DNA of 52,348 bases from CAZYXZ01 sp964651395 (lineage in GTDB: Bacteria; Actinomycetota; Actinomycetes; BP-191). The stretch spans positions 1-52,348 of the forward strand of contig CAZYXZ010000013.1 of the NCBI GenBank assembly GCA_964651395.1, written 5' to 3'. Of the stretch, positions 23,275-30,186 are shown piece by piece (the first letter of the stretch is position 1; every line of letters starts with the position of its first letter). The notes beneath the pieces were generated by a model. It searched no databases. It saw only the letters and a list, made by a program, of their open reading frames with translations, and was not told where the DNA came from. A program made the translations under genes and the position numbers.

Positions 23275-24438
23275 CTACCCGGGGTCCGAGCCGCCCACGA
23301 CGCCACTCGCGCGCAGTGCCGCGACGGCGTCGCCGTCCAGCCCGAGCTCGGCGAGCAGCTCGTCGGTCTGCTCCCCGGGCAGTGGCGGCCGTCGCTGGAT
23401 GCCGCCCGGCGTACGGCTGAACCGCGGGGCCGGCGCGGCCTGCATCCGGCCGTCGTGCTCCGCGAACGTCGCGCGGGCCACGAGGTGCGGGTGCTGCTGC
23501 GCCTCGGCCCAGTCGAGGACCGGCTGCACGCACGTGTCGAAGGCGGCCAGCTGCTCCGCCCACTCGTCCCGCGTCCTCGTGCGGAAGTGCGCCTCCCACT
23601 CCGGCTTGTCGGCCGCCCACTCGTCCTTGCCGGGCTGCCGGTAGCGCGCCTCGTCCGGCAGGTCGGCCCGGAACCCGCTGCGGCGGACGAGCTCGGCGTA
23701 GAACTGCGGCTCGAGCGCGCCGACGGCGAGGAAGCGTCCGTCCGCGCACTCGTACACCTCGTAGTACGGCGCGCCGGTGTCGAGGGTGTTCGCGCCGCGC
23801 ACGTCCTGCCATGCGCCGGCCGCGCGGAACGACTGGAACATGGACAGCAGGACGGCGACGCCGTCGACCATCGCGGCGTCCACGACCTGGCCGTGCCCGC
23901 TGCGCTCTCGCTCGAGCAGCGCACAGGCGATGCCGGTGACGAGGAACATCGTGCCGCCGGCGTAGTCGCCGACCAGGTTCAGCGGCGGGCTCGGCCGCTC
24001 GTCCTGGCGGCCGAACGCCCACAGCGCTCCGGTCAGGGCGATGTAGCCGATGTCGTGGCCGGCCACCGGCGCGAGCGGACCCTCCTGGCCCCAGCCGGTC
24101 ATGCGCCCGTAGACCAGTCGCGGGTTGGCCGCGAGCATCTCGTCCGGGCCGAGTCCCAAGCGCTCCATGACGCCGGGCCGGAAGCCCTCGACCACCACGT
24201 CGGCCCCCTCGATCAGCCGGCGCGCGAGTGCCACGCCGTCCGGCGACTTGAGGTCGAGACCGATGGAGCGCTTCCCGCGGCTGACGATGTCGAGACGCGA
24301 CATCTCCGACGCCGCCGTCGTCGAGCGGTCGATGCGCACGACGTCCGCGCCCAGATCGGCGAGCAGCATCGCCGCCAGCGGCGCGGGTCCCAGCCCGGCC
24401 ATCTCCACCACGCGGATGCCGCGCAGCGGCCCGGTCAT
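23275..24438 (-). CDS. CaiB/BaiF CoA transferase family, alpha-methylacyl-CoA racemase-like
   Basis: 387 residues, close to the 360-390 residues of actinobacterial alpha-methylacyl-CoA racemase (MCR). The N-terminal block PLRGIRVVEMAGLGPAP is typical, and the likely catalytic His and Asp are H128 in GHDIGYIALTGAL and D158 in NLVGDYAGG, at positions equivalent to the H126/D156 pair of the mycobacterial enzyme. The racemase interconverts 2R and 2S methyl-branched acyl-CoAs, a step needed before beta-oxidation of sterol side chains and pristanate. This supports the catabolic theme of the region, although it lies some kilobases away. A formyl- or carnitine-CoA-type transferase is the alternative, but the Asp nucleophile context favours racemase. 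Confidence 0.87.
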   Translation of the reverse strand: MTGPLRGIRVVEMAGLGPAPLAAMLLADLGADVVRIDRSTTAASEMSRLDIVSRGKRSIGLDLKSPDGVALARRLIEGADVVVEGFRPGVMERLGLGPDEMLAANPRLVYGRMTGWGQEGPLAPVAGHDIGYIALTGALWAFGRQDERPSPPLNLVGDYAGGTMFLVTGIACALLERERSGHGQVVDAAMVDGVAVLLSMFQSFRAAGAWQDVRGANTLDTGAPYYEVYECADGRFLAVGALEPQFYAELVRRSGFRADLPDEARYRQPGKDEWAADKPEWEAHFRTRTRDEWAEQLAAFDTCVQPVLDWAEAQQHPHLVARATFAEHDGRMQAAPAPRFSRTPGGIQRRPPLPGEQTDELLAELGLDGDAVAALRASGVVGGSDPG

Positions 24439-24494
24439 CGCGACACCCCGAGAGCGATCATGAACGGCAGAGTAGCGGGCAGGCCGGTCCGCAT

Positions 24495-24500
24495 TAGGCT
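24495..24500 (+). promoter_or_regulatory. Possible -10 element of the Lgt-like operon
   Basis: TAGGCT matches the actinobacterial TANNNT pattern and is 20 bases before the GTG start of the Lgt-like gene. I see no good -35. A G-rich tract (GGGGGAG) directly abuts the GTG. This is the only promoter candidate before the four coupled genes. Confidence 0.35.
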
Positions 24501-24520
24501 GCGCCTCACCCTCGGGGGAG

Positions 24521-25327
24521 GTGGTCCGTCTGCTCCCAGTGCTGACGACCTGGCACGGCGTTCCGATCCGCGCGCACGGCTTCTTCGTGGGGCTCGGCGT
24601 GCTCGCCGCGCTCGCGGTCCTCGCGCTCGAGGTCCGGCGGCGCCGAGCGTGGGACGAGCGGCTGCTCATCGTGGTCGCGTGCGGTCTGGCCGGCGGGTCC
24701 ATCGGGATGCGAGCCGGCGCACTGGTCCGCCACCTCGAACCGGGCGACGGCGCCTCGCTCGCGCAGGCCTGGACCTACGGCGTGAAGAGCATCCTCGGCG
24801 GGCTGGCCGGCGCGTACCTCGGCGTCCTCCTCGGCAAGCGCGTCTCCGGCTACACCGCGCGGACCGGGGACCTGTTCGCCCCGGCGGTCGCCCTCGGCAT
24901 GGCGATCGGTCGGGTCGGCTGCTTCCTGACTGAGGCGCCCGGCCGCGCGACCAGCCTGCCGTGGGCGATCCACCTGTCGCCGGAGCAGGCAGCGCGGATC
25001 CCGGACTGCGCGGCCTGCGCCGCCGGCGCCGGCATGCATCCGAGCTTCCTCTACGAGATCGCCTTCCAGCTGTTCGCGTTCCTCGCGCTGCTGTGGCTGC
25101 GCCCGCGGGTCACGAAGCCCGGCGTGCTGTTCACGATCTACCTCGCGGCGTACGGCGGGTTCCGCTTCCTCGTCGAGCTCACCCGCGCCAACGAGACGGT
25201 GTGGCTGGGCCTCACCCGCTCGCAGTGGTTCCTGTTGCCATTCCTCGCGTACGGCATCGTGCGCTGGCTCACGCGGAGGCGGCCCGCCGCGGTCGCCCAC
25301 CGGGAGCTCGTCGGAGCGGGCGCATGA
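24521..25327 (+). CDS. Divergent Lgt-like integral membrane protein (diacylglyceryl transferase fold)
   Basis: 268 residues with about seven hydrophobic segments. The Lgt family signatures are recognisable: a GRVGCFLTEAPGR block (R131, E138), HPSFLYE (173-179) and YGGFRFLVELTR (R215). However, the residue normally Asn in the GR-GNF motif is Cys (C134) and the usual HGG motif reads ILGG, so essential Lgt residues are replaced. Housekeeping Lgt adds diacylglyceryl from phosphatidylglycerol to lipoproteins; this copy is therefore a paralog with a changed task. It is coupled (ATGA) to three downstream genes, including a Tes-like radical SAM enzyme, which suggests work on membrane lipid. The GTG at 24521 is tentative; a GTG at 24539 is possible. 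Confidence 0.85.
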   Translation: MVRLLPVLTTWHGVPIRAHGFFVGLGVLAALAVLALEVRRRRAWDERLLIVVACGLAGGSIGMRAGALVRHLEPGDGASLAQAWTYGVKSILGGLAGAYLGVLLGKRVSGYTARTGDLFAPAVALGMAIGRVGCFLTEAPGRATSLPWAIHLSPEQAARIPDCAACAAGAGMHPSFLYEIAFQLFAFLALLWLRPRVTKPGVLFTIYLAAYGGFRFLVELTRANETVWLGLTRSQWFLLPFLAYGIVRWLTRRRPAAVAHRELVGAGA

Positions 25328-25728
25328 CGGGGCCCCCGGACGACTACTACGTGCCACACGAGCCGGAAGAGCCGCCGGACCCCAATGTCTGGCGGCCGCC
25401 GCCTCCGCCGGACAACCCGTACACGCAGCCGCCGTTCGGCTCGCCCACGGGCGGCTGGCCCCGCCCCCGCCGGGGCATGGGCGCGGGTGCCTCACCGCTC
25501 GGCTTCTTCGCCGGCCTGTTCTTCATGGCGGGCTTCGGCTGGCTGTGCTTCGAGATCGCGCCGTTCGAGTTCATGGCGTTCGGGCTGTTCGGCAGCATGC
25601 TCGTCGCCGGCCTGCTGATCGCGATGGGCGACCGGTACTGGAAGGGCTTCGGCGCCGGCATGGTCATGGCCTGGGGACTGGTGCCGGTGGTCTTCGTCAT
25701 CGCCTGCTTCGCGGCGTTCCCGGCATGA
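25324..25728 (+). CDS. Proline-rich small membrane protein
   Basis: 134 residues. The first 45 residues are rich in Pro, Asp, Glu and Tyr (RPPPPPDNPYTQPP), followed by an Arg-rich patch and three hydrophobic segments (about 55-75, 78-100 and 112-133). No domain is recognised. Both ends overlap neighbouring genes: the ATG overlaps the Lgt-like stop (ATGA) and its own stop overlaps the radical SAM start (ATGA). Its fixed place between a membrane Lgt-like protein and a radical SAM enzyme suggests a scaffold or lipid-presenting partner; that is inferred only from position. Confidence 0.8.
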   Translation: MTGPPDDYYVPHEPEEPPDPNVWRPPPPPDNPYTQPPFGSPTGGWPRPRRGMGAGASPLGFFAGLFFMAGFGWLCFEIAPFEFMAFGLFGSMLVAGLLIAMGDRYWKGFGAGMVMAWGLVPVVFVIACFAAFPA

Positions 25729-27284
25729 GCGCCGTGGGCATGCCCCTGCGCGGGGACGTGATCCGCCGCTACGTCACGGCGTACTGCCCGCACTGCCACG
25801 ACACCGGGCAGCCGCTGCGGTCCGTGCGGGGGCTGGCCGGCCGGCTGGTCGAGCGCGACGACCGGGTCTGGCTCGAGCGCGGCTGTCCCGAGCACGGGCT
25901 GGTTCGCAGCCTCTACGCCGAGAACCCGGAGATCCTGACCTGGCTGGAGCAGTGGACCGCGCCCACCAAGACGCACACCCCTGACGAGCCGGGCAACTTC
26001 GACCCACTGCCGGGTGGGTACCTGCGCGGGCTGGGCGAGATGCAGACCCAGCACACGTGCATCCTCCTCGAGGACATCGTCGAGAGCTGCAACCTGCGCT
26101 GCCCGACCTGCTTCACCGACAGCTCCCCCGACCTCAGCGGGGTGGTGCCGCTCGCCGAGGTGTTGGCCAACGTCGACCAGCGGCTCGCGCGCGAGAACGG
26201 CCGCATCGACGTCCTCATGCTCAGCGGCGGCGAGCCGACGCTGCACCCCGACCTCGCGGAGCTGCTCGACGAGCTCGTGCGCCGCGACATCGTGCGCATC
26301 GTCGTCAACACCAACGGCGTGCGGATCGCTCGCGACGACGACCTGCTCGACCTGCTGACACGGCACCGCGAGCGGGTCGAGATCTACCTGCAGTACGACG
26401 GCCACTCCGCCGAGGCGTCCCGGCACCACCGCGGCGCCGACCTGCGCGCCCTCAAGACGGCCGCCCTCGAGCGGCTGTCGTCGCGCGCCGTCTTCACGAC
26501 GCTGACGATGACCGTCGCGCTTGGCGTCAACGACGGCGAGATCGGCCATGTCCTCGACCTCGCGATGGCCACGCCCTACGTCGGGGGGGTCTCCATCCAG
26601 CCGCAGTTCGGCTCCGGCCGGTCGGGGCCGATCGACCCGATGAACCGGCTGACACACACCGGCGTGCTGGCCCGGCTCGGCCCGCAGACCGGTGGCCGGG
26701 TCGCGTGGCAGGACCTCACGGCGCTGCCCTGCTCGCACCCCCACTGCTGCAGCGTCGGCTACCTGCTGCGCGACGACGCCGGGGAGTGGCGCTCGCTGGT
26801 GGCGCTGGTCGGTCCGGAGCGGCTGAAGGAGCACCTCGGCCTGGTCGCCAACCACATCGCCGACCGCGAGCTCCCGCGCCAGCTGCGCCATGCCGTGCGC
26901 GAGTCGCTGCTCGGTCTGCTCTCCGAGCAGTCGAGCCTGACCCACCCGTCGGTCACCGACCTGTGGCGCGACGTGTGCGAGAGCTGCGACCTGGGGCTCG
27001 GCTCGCTGCTGCGCCTGGCCGCCTCGCGCCTCCCGGGGCGCCAGCACGCGCTCCGTCGGATGCTCGGCGAGCGCGTCGTGCGCGTGACGGTGAAGCCGTT
27101 CATGGACGTCCACACCATGCTCGAGGAACGCCTGACGCAGTGCTGCGTGCACGTCGGCACGCGGAGCGCGCAGGACCAGTGCGCTCCCTTCTGCGCGGTG
27201 CAGGCCTGGTCCGAGCTCGGGGCGCAGCGGCTGTCGGTCGCGGCGGGGCGACGAACGCTGCCGATCCTGGAGGTGACCACGTGA
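25725..27284 (+). CDS. Radical SAM enzyme, Tes/COG1964-like, with extra Cys clusters
   Basis: 519 residues. N-terminal ribbon: C21-x2-C24 and C54 in CPEHG, like a rubredoxin-type site. Radical SAM core: CNLRCPTCF with C122, C126 and C129, followed by the SAM-binding SGGEPTLHP (167-175) and VVNTNG. Then PCSHPHCC (C336, C341, C342), CESC (C418, C421) and a C-terminal cluster CC (473-474), C486 and C490 in APFC. The order CPEHG, CxxxCxxC, PC-P-C, C-H and PFC is that of the archaeal tetraether lipid synthase Tes and its bacterial relatives (COG1964/MJ0619 type), known to carry several [4Fe-4S] clusters plus a rubredoxin-like iron. By analogy it may form C-C bonds between lipid chains or methylate them. 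Coupled to Lgt-like and small membrane proteins. Confidence 0.88.
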   Translation: MSAVGMPLRGDVIRRYVTAYCPHCHDTGQPLRSVRGLAGRLVERDDRVWLERGCPEHGLVRSLYAENPEILTWLEQWTAPTKTHTPDEPGNFDPLPGGYLRGLGEMQTQHTCILLEDIVESCNLRCPTCFTDSSPDLSGVVPLAEVLANVDQRLARENGRIDVLMLSGGEPTLHPDLAELLDELVRRDIVRIVVNTNGVRIARDDDLLDLLTRHRERVEIYLQYDGHSAEASRHHRGADLRALKTAALERLSSRAVFTTLTMTVALGVNDGEIGHVLDLAMATPYVGGVSIQPQFGSGRSGPIDPMNRLTHTGVLARLGPQTGGRVAWQDLTALPCSHPHCCSVGYLLRDDAGEWRSLVALVGPERLKEHLGLVANHIADRELPRQLRHAVRESLLGLLSEQSSLTHPSVTDLWRDVCESCDLGLGSLLRLAASRLPGRQHALRRMLGERVVRVTVKPFMDVHTMLEERLTQCCVHVGTRSAQDQCAPFCAVQAWSELGAQRLSVAAGRRTLPILEVTT

Positions 27285-27559
27285 CCGAGCTGCGCGCGCC
27301 CGAGAACGGGACGGAGCCCACGCCGTACGACCCGCTCCGGCTCTGCGTGTACGCGACGGTCGCGGCTCTGGCCTGGCTGCTCGGCCCGGTTGCGGTGCTC
27401 GGCTTCGCGTTGCTCGGGCTGGCCGGCTACGCCCGCGCGCGCCGGGCCGGGCTGCTGACCAGCAAGTGCGTCCTGCGCGACACCCGCCTCGTCCTCGCCT
27501 ACCTCGGGGTGCTCGCCCTCGCCGGCGGTGTCGGGACTCTCTACCTGCTCGGCGGCTGA
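27281..27559 (+). CDS. Small two-pass membrane protein
   Basis: 92 residues with two hydrophobic segments (about 25-47 and 68-90) separated by a basic loop (YARARRAGLLTSKCVLRDTR). The GTG start overlaps the stop of the radical SAM gene (GTGA), so it completes a four-gene coupled operon. No family is recognised. The stop overlaps the end of the convergent rhamnulokinase gene by 19 bases. Confidence 0.75.
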   Translation: MTELRAPENGTEPTPYDPLRLCVYATVAALAWLLGPVAVLGFALLGLAGYARARRAGLLTSKCVLRDTRLVLAYLGVLALAGGVGTLYLLGG

Positions 27560-28878
27560 CCGAGAGCGGCGCGCGCGCCGGCGAGGTCCCGATACCGGCC
27601 GAGGGCGATGCCCTGCACCAGCGCGTTGCCCAGCGCCGTGGCTTCGGCCGGACCGCGTCGTACGGGAACGCCGCACGCCTCTTCCAGTGCGGCGACCAGC
27701 AGCGGCAGCCGGCCCCCGCCGCCGAGCAGGTCGACGCCGCTGACCGGCGTTCCAGACAGCTCCGCAAGCTCGCCGACCACACGGGCCGCGGCCGCGGCAA
27801 TCGAGTCGACGATGCACCGCGCGACGGCGCCGCGGCCGGCCGACGCCGGGAGACCGGCCGCCGCCCGCACCTCGGCCTCCATGTCCGCCGGGGCGAGGAA
27901 GCGCTGGTCGGCCGCGTCGATGAGCGGCCCGCCGGGGCCGGCTGCCTCGGCTTCCGCCGCCAGGGCGTCGACCGGCACGTCGCCCCAGCCCGGCCGGCAC
28001 GCCTCGAGCATGGCGAGCCCGACCACGTTCTTGAGCAACCGGACGCCGCCGAGCGCGCCGCGCTCGTTCGAGAAGTTCCAGCTGCGCGCCGCGGTGGAGC
28101 GGTCCGGCTCCGCGCGCTCTGCCCCCACCAGCAGCCAGCTGCCGCTGGACACGAAGACCGAGCCGGGTTGCGGATCCCCCGGTCGCGCGACGACAGCCGA
28201 CGCGGTGTCGTGGCCGCCGACGAGATGCAGGGGCACGCCCCGCCACGTGCCGACCGGCGTGCCCGCGGCGAGCGGCTCGGGCATCAGGGACCGGGGCACG
28301 CCGATCTCGGCGAGCAGGTCGTCGCTCCACGTCCCGGTGTCGAGGTCGACGAGACCCGTGGTGCCGGCGCTGCTGTGCTCGCCCACCTGCTCCGCGCCCA
28401 GCTGCGACAGCAGCAGCTCCGGCAGCATGAGGAGGCCGGCCGCCCGGGCGACCTCGTCCGGGTCGTGCGCGGCGAGCTGGAAGACGGTGTTCAGGCCCAT
28501 GAGCTGGATGCCGGTGATGTCGTAGAGCCGGTCCCGGCCGATCCGGTCGGCGACCACGTCCCACCCGGCGGTGCGCTCGCCCCGGTAGCTGTGCGGCGGG
28601 GAGAGCAGCCGGCCGTCGCGGTCGACCAGCCCGTAGTCCACGCCCCAGGTGTCGATGCCGATCGAGTCGACCGCTCCGGCGGCCAGCCCCGCCTCCAGAC
28701 CGCGCACGACCTCGGCGACGAGCCGGTCCCAGTCCCAGCGCAGCGATCCGTCGGCGTGACGCACCGGCACGTGCGCATGACGGTGGACGACGTCGAGCCG
28801 CGGTGGGCCGTCCTCGGGCAGCTCGACCGCGGCGACCCGCGCCGAGGTGGCGCCGAGGTCGACGGCCAGCACGCGCAC
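27541..28878 (-). CDS. rhaB: L-rhamnulokinase (FGGY family)
   Basis: 445 residues. FGGY carbohydrate kinase fold: the N-terminal phosphate motif VLAVDLGATSARV, SIGIDTWGVDYGLVDRDG, the DITGIQLMGLNTVFQL segment typical of rhamnulokinase, GGHDTASAVVA, SSGSWLLVG and GVDLLGGGGRLPLL near the ATP site. It phosphorylates L-rhamnulose to the 1-phosphate in the cytosol. The start is GTG at 28878, eight bases after the isomerase stop, so it is last in the rhamnose operon. A longer in-frame extension upstream overlaps the isomerase and is not real. The 3' end overlaps the small membrane protein gene on the other strand by 19 bases. Confidence 0.92.
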   Translation of the reverse strand: MRVLAVDLGATSARVAAVELPEDGPPRLDVVHRHAHVPVRHADGSLRWDWDRLVAEVVRGLEAGLAAGAVDSIGIDTWGVDYGLVDRDGRLLSPPHSYRGERTAGWDVVADRIGRDRLYDITGIQLMGLNTVFQLAAHDPDEVARAAGLLMLPELLLSQLGAEQVGEHSSAGTTGLVDLDTGTWSDDLLAEIGVPRSLMPEPLAAGTPVGTWRGVPLHLVGGHDTASAVVARPGDPQPGSVFVSSGSWLLVGAERAEPDRSTAARSWNFSNERGALGGVRLLKNVVGLAMLEACRPGWGDVPVDALAAEAEAAGPGGPLIDAADQRFLAPADMEAEVRAAAGLPASAGRGAVARCIVDSIAAAAARVVGELAELSGTPVSGVDLLGGGGRLPLLVAALEEACGVPVRRGPAEATALGNALVQGIALGRYRDLAGARAALGQPPSR

Positions 28879-28886
28879 CGGTCGGC

Positions 28887-30176
28887 TCAGAGGCCGGTGC
28901 TCGCGGTGCCGGAACCGCGCTCCTCGGTGGCCGACCGGCGATACCCGAGCGACCGGTACGCCGCCAGTGGCGACAGCGCCGCGCCGTTGCGCCGCCGCGC
29001 CTCGGCGACGAGCGGGCGGACGTCGCTGCGGTACGCCGCGTGCAGCACCTCGGCCGCGCGCGCGGCGTCGTTGTCGTGCTGCGCCTCGGCGAGCGCGTCG
29101 AGGTCGACGAGGAGCGCTTGCGCGACCGCCACCTGGAGCGCGTCCGTGGACTGGATCAGGTCCTCGAGCGGGTCCTTGAGGTTGTGGCTCGCGTCGATCA
29201 TGTACGCGAGGTCGGGCATGCCGCCGCCGCCGAGCAGCACGAGCTCGAGCACGATGAGGAACAGCTGGTAGGGATGGATCGATCCGACCGTGAGGTCGTC
29301 GTCGCCGTACTTCGAGTCGTTGAAGTGGAATCCGCCGAGCCGCCCGGCCATGCCGAGGCGGCTGACCACCTGCTCGATGTTCGCGTTGGGCAGGTGATGG
29401 CCGAGGTCGACGAGGCACTTGGCGCGCTCCCCCGTCGCCTGCGCGAGGAGCAGCGACGAGCCCCAGTCGTTGTTCACCGACGAGTAGAACGCGGGCTCGA
29501 ACGGCTTGTGCTCGGTGAACATCGTCCAGTCCGCCGGCATCGCCGCATAGATCTCGGCCAGGCCTTCGGCGACCCGTTCGAACTGGCCGCGCAGGCTGGC
29601 CTGGCCCGGGTGGTTGCTGCCGTCGGCGAGCCACACCGTCAGCGCCGTCGAGCCCAGCTCGCGGCCGAGGTCGATGACCGCGCGGTTGTGCTCGACCGCG
29701 GTCTTGCGGACCTGCGCGTCCGTGCTCGCGAGGCTGCCGAACTTGTAGCTGATCGCGCCGTCCTGCGTCGTCGACGGGTTGTCCTGGAACGTGTTGGAGT
29801 TCATCGCGTCGAAGCCGATGCCGCGCGCGGCGGCGTACTCACGCAGGGCGGCCGGGTCCTTGGGGTCGTCCCACGGGACGTGCAGGCTGATCGTGCGGTT
29901 GGCGCCGGTCAGCGCGTTGAGCGCGGCGACGTCGTCGAGCTTCTCCTCGGTGGTGCGCGGCTCGCCGCCGCCCGGGAAGCGGCCGAACCGCGTGCCGCCG
30001 GTGCCGACAGCCCAGGACGGCGCAGCCACGCTGAACCGGGCCAGCGCGTCGACGACGCGCCCGGCGTCGACGCCGGCGCGGCCGAGCCGGTCGGTCAGCG
30101 CGGCCAGGTCGGTCTCGTGAGCGCTGAGCTGCTCGGCGTTCGCCTGCTGCACCTGGTCCTGGTCGAGCGTCGGCAT
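28887..30176 (-). CDS. rhaI: L-rhamnose isomerase (RhaI type)
   Basis: 429 residues. Converts L-rhamnose to L-rhamnulose. Landmarks: SLHVPWDDPKDP, GIGFDAMNSNTFQ, VWLADGSNHPGQ, FTEHKPFEPAFYSSVNNDWG, LVDLGHHLPNANIEQVVS, GGFHFNDSKYGDDDLTVG and AYMIDASHNLKDPLEDLI, which place it in the TIM-barrel metal-dependent family of the Pseudomonas stutzeri type rather than enterobacterial RhaA. Metal ligands are the Glu, Asp and His residues in those blocks. The ATG at 30176 has a TAGGAG ribosome site seven bases upstream that overlaps the stop of the upstream fused aldolase. Middle gene of the three-gene operon. Confidence 0.94.
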   Translation of the reverse strand: MPTLDQDQVQQANAEQLSAHETDLAALTDRLGRAGVDAGRVVDALARFSVAAPSWAVGTGGTRFGRFPGGGEPRTTEEKLDDVAALNALTGANRTISLHVPWDDPKDPAALREYAAARGIGFDAMNSNTFQDNPSTTQDGAISYKFGSLASTDAQVRKTAVEHNRAVIDLGRELGSTALTVWLADGSNHPGQASLRGQFERVAEGLAEIYAAMPADWTMFTEHKPFEPAFYSSVNNDWGSSLLLAQATGERAKCLVDLGHHLPNANIEQVVSRLGMAGRLGGFHFNDSKYGDDDLTVGSIHPYQLFLIVLELVLLGGGGMPDLAYMIDASHNLKDPLEDLIQSTDALQVAVAQALLVDLDALAEAQHDNDAARAAEVLHAAYRSDVRPLVAEARRRNGAALSPLAAYRSLGYRRSATEERGSGTASTGL

Positions 30177-30186
30177 GGCCAGTCTC

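Noticed and set aside
24521..25327. Housekeeping prolipoprotein diacylglyceryl transferase
   Set aside because: The essential Asn and the HGG His are replaced and the gene is locked into a radical SAM operon.
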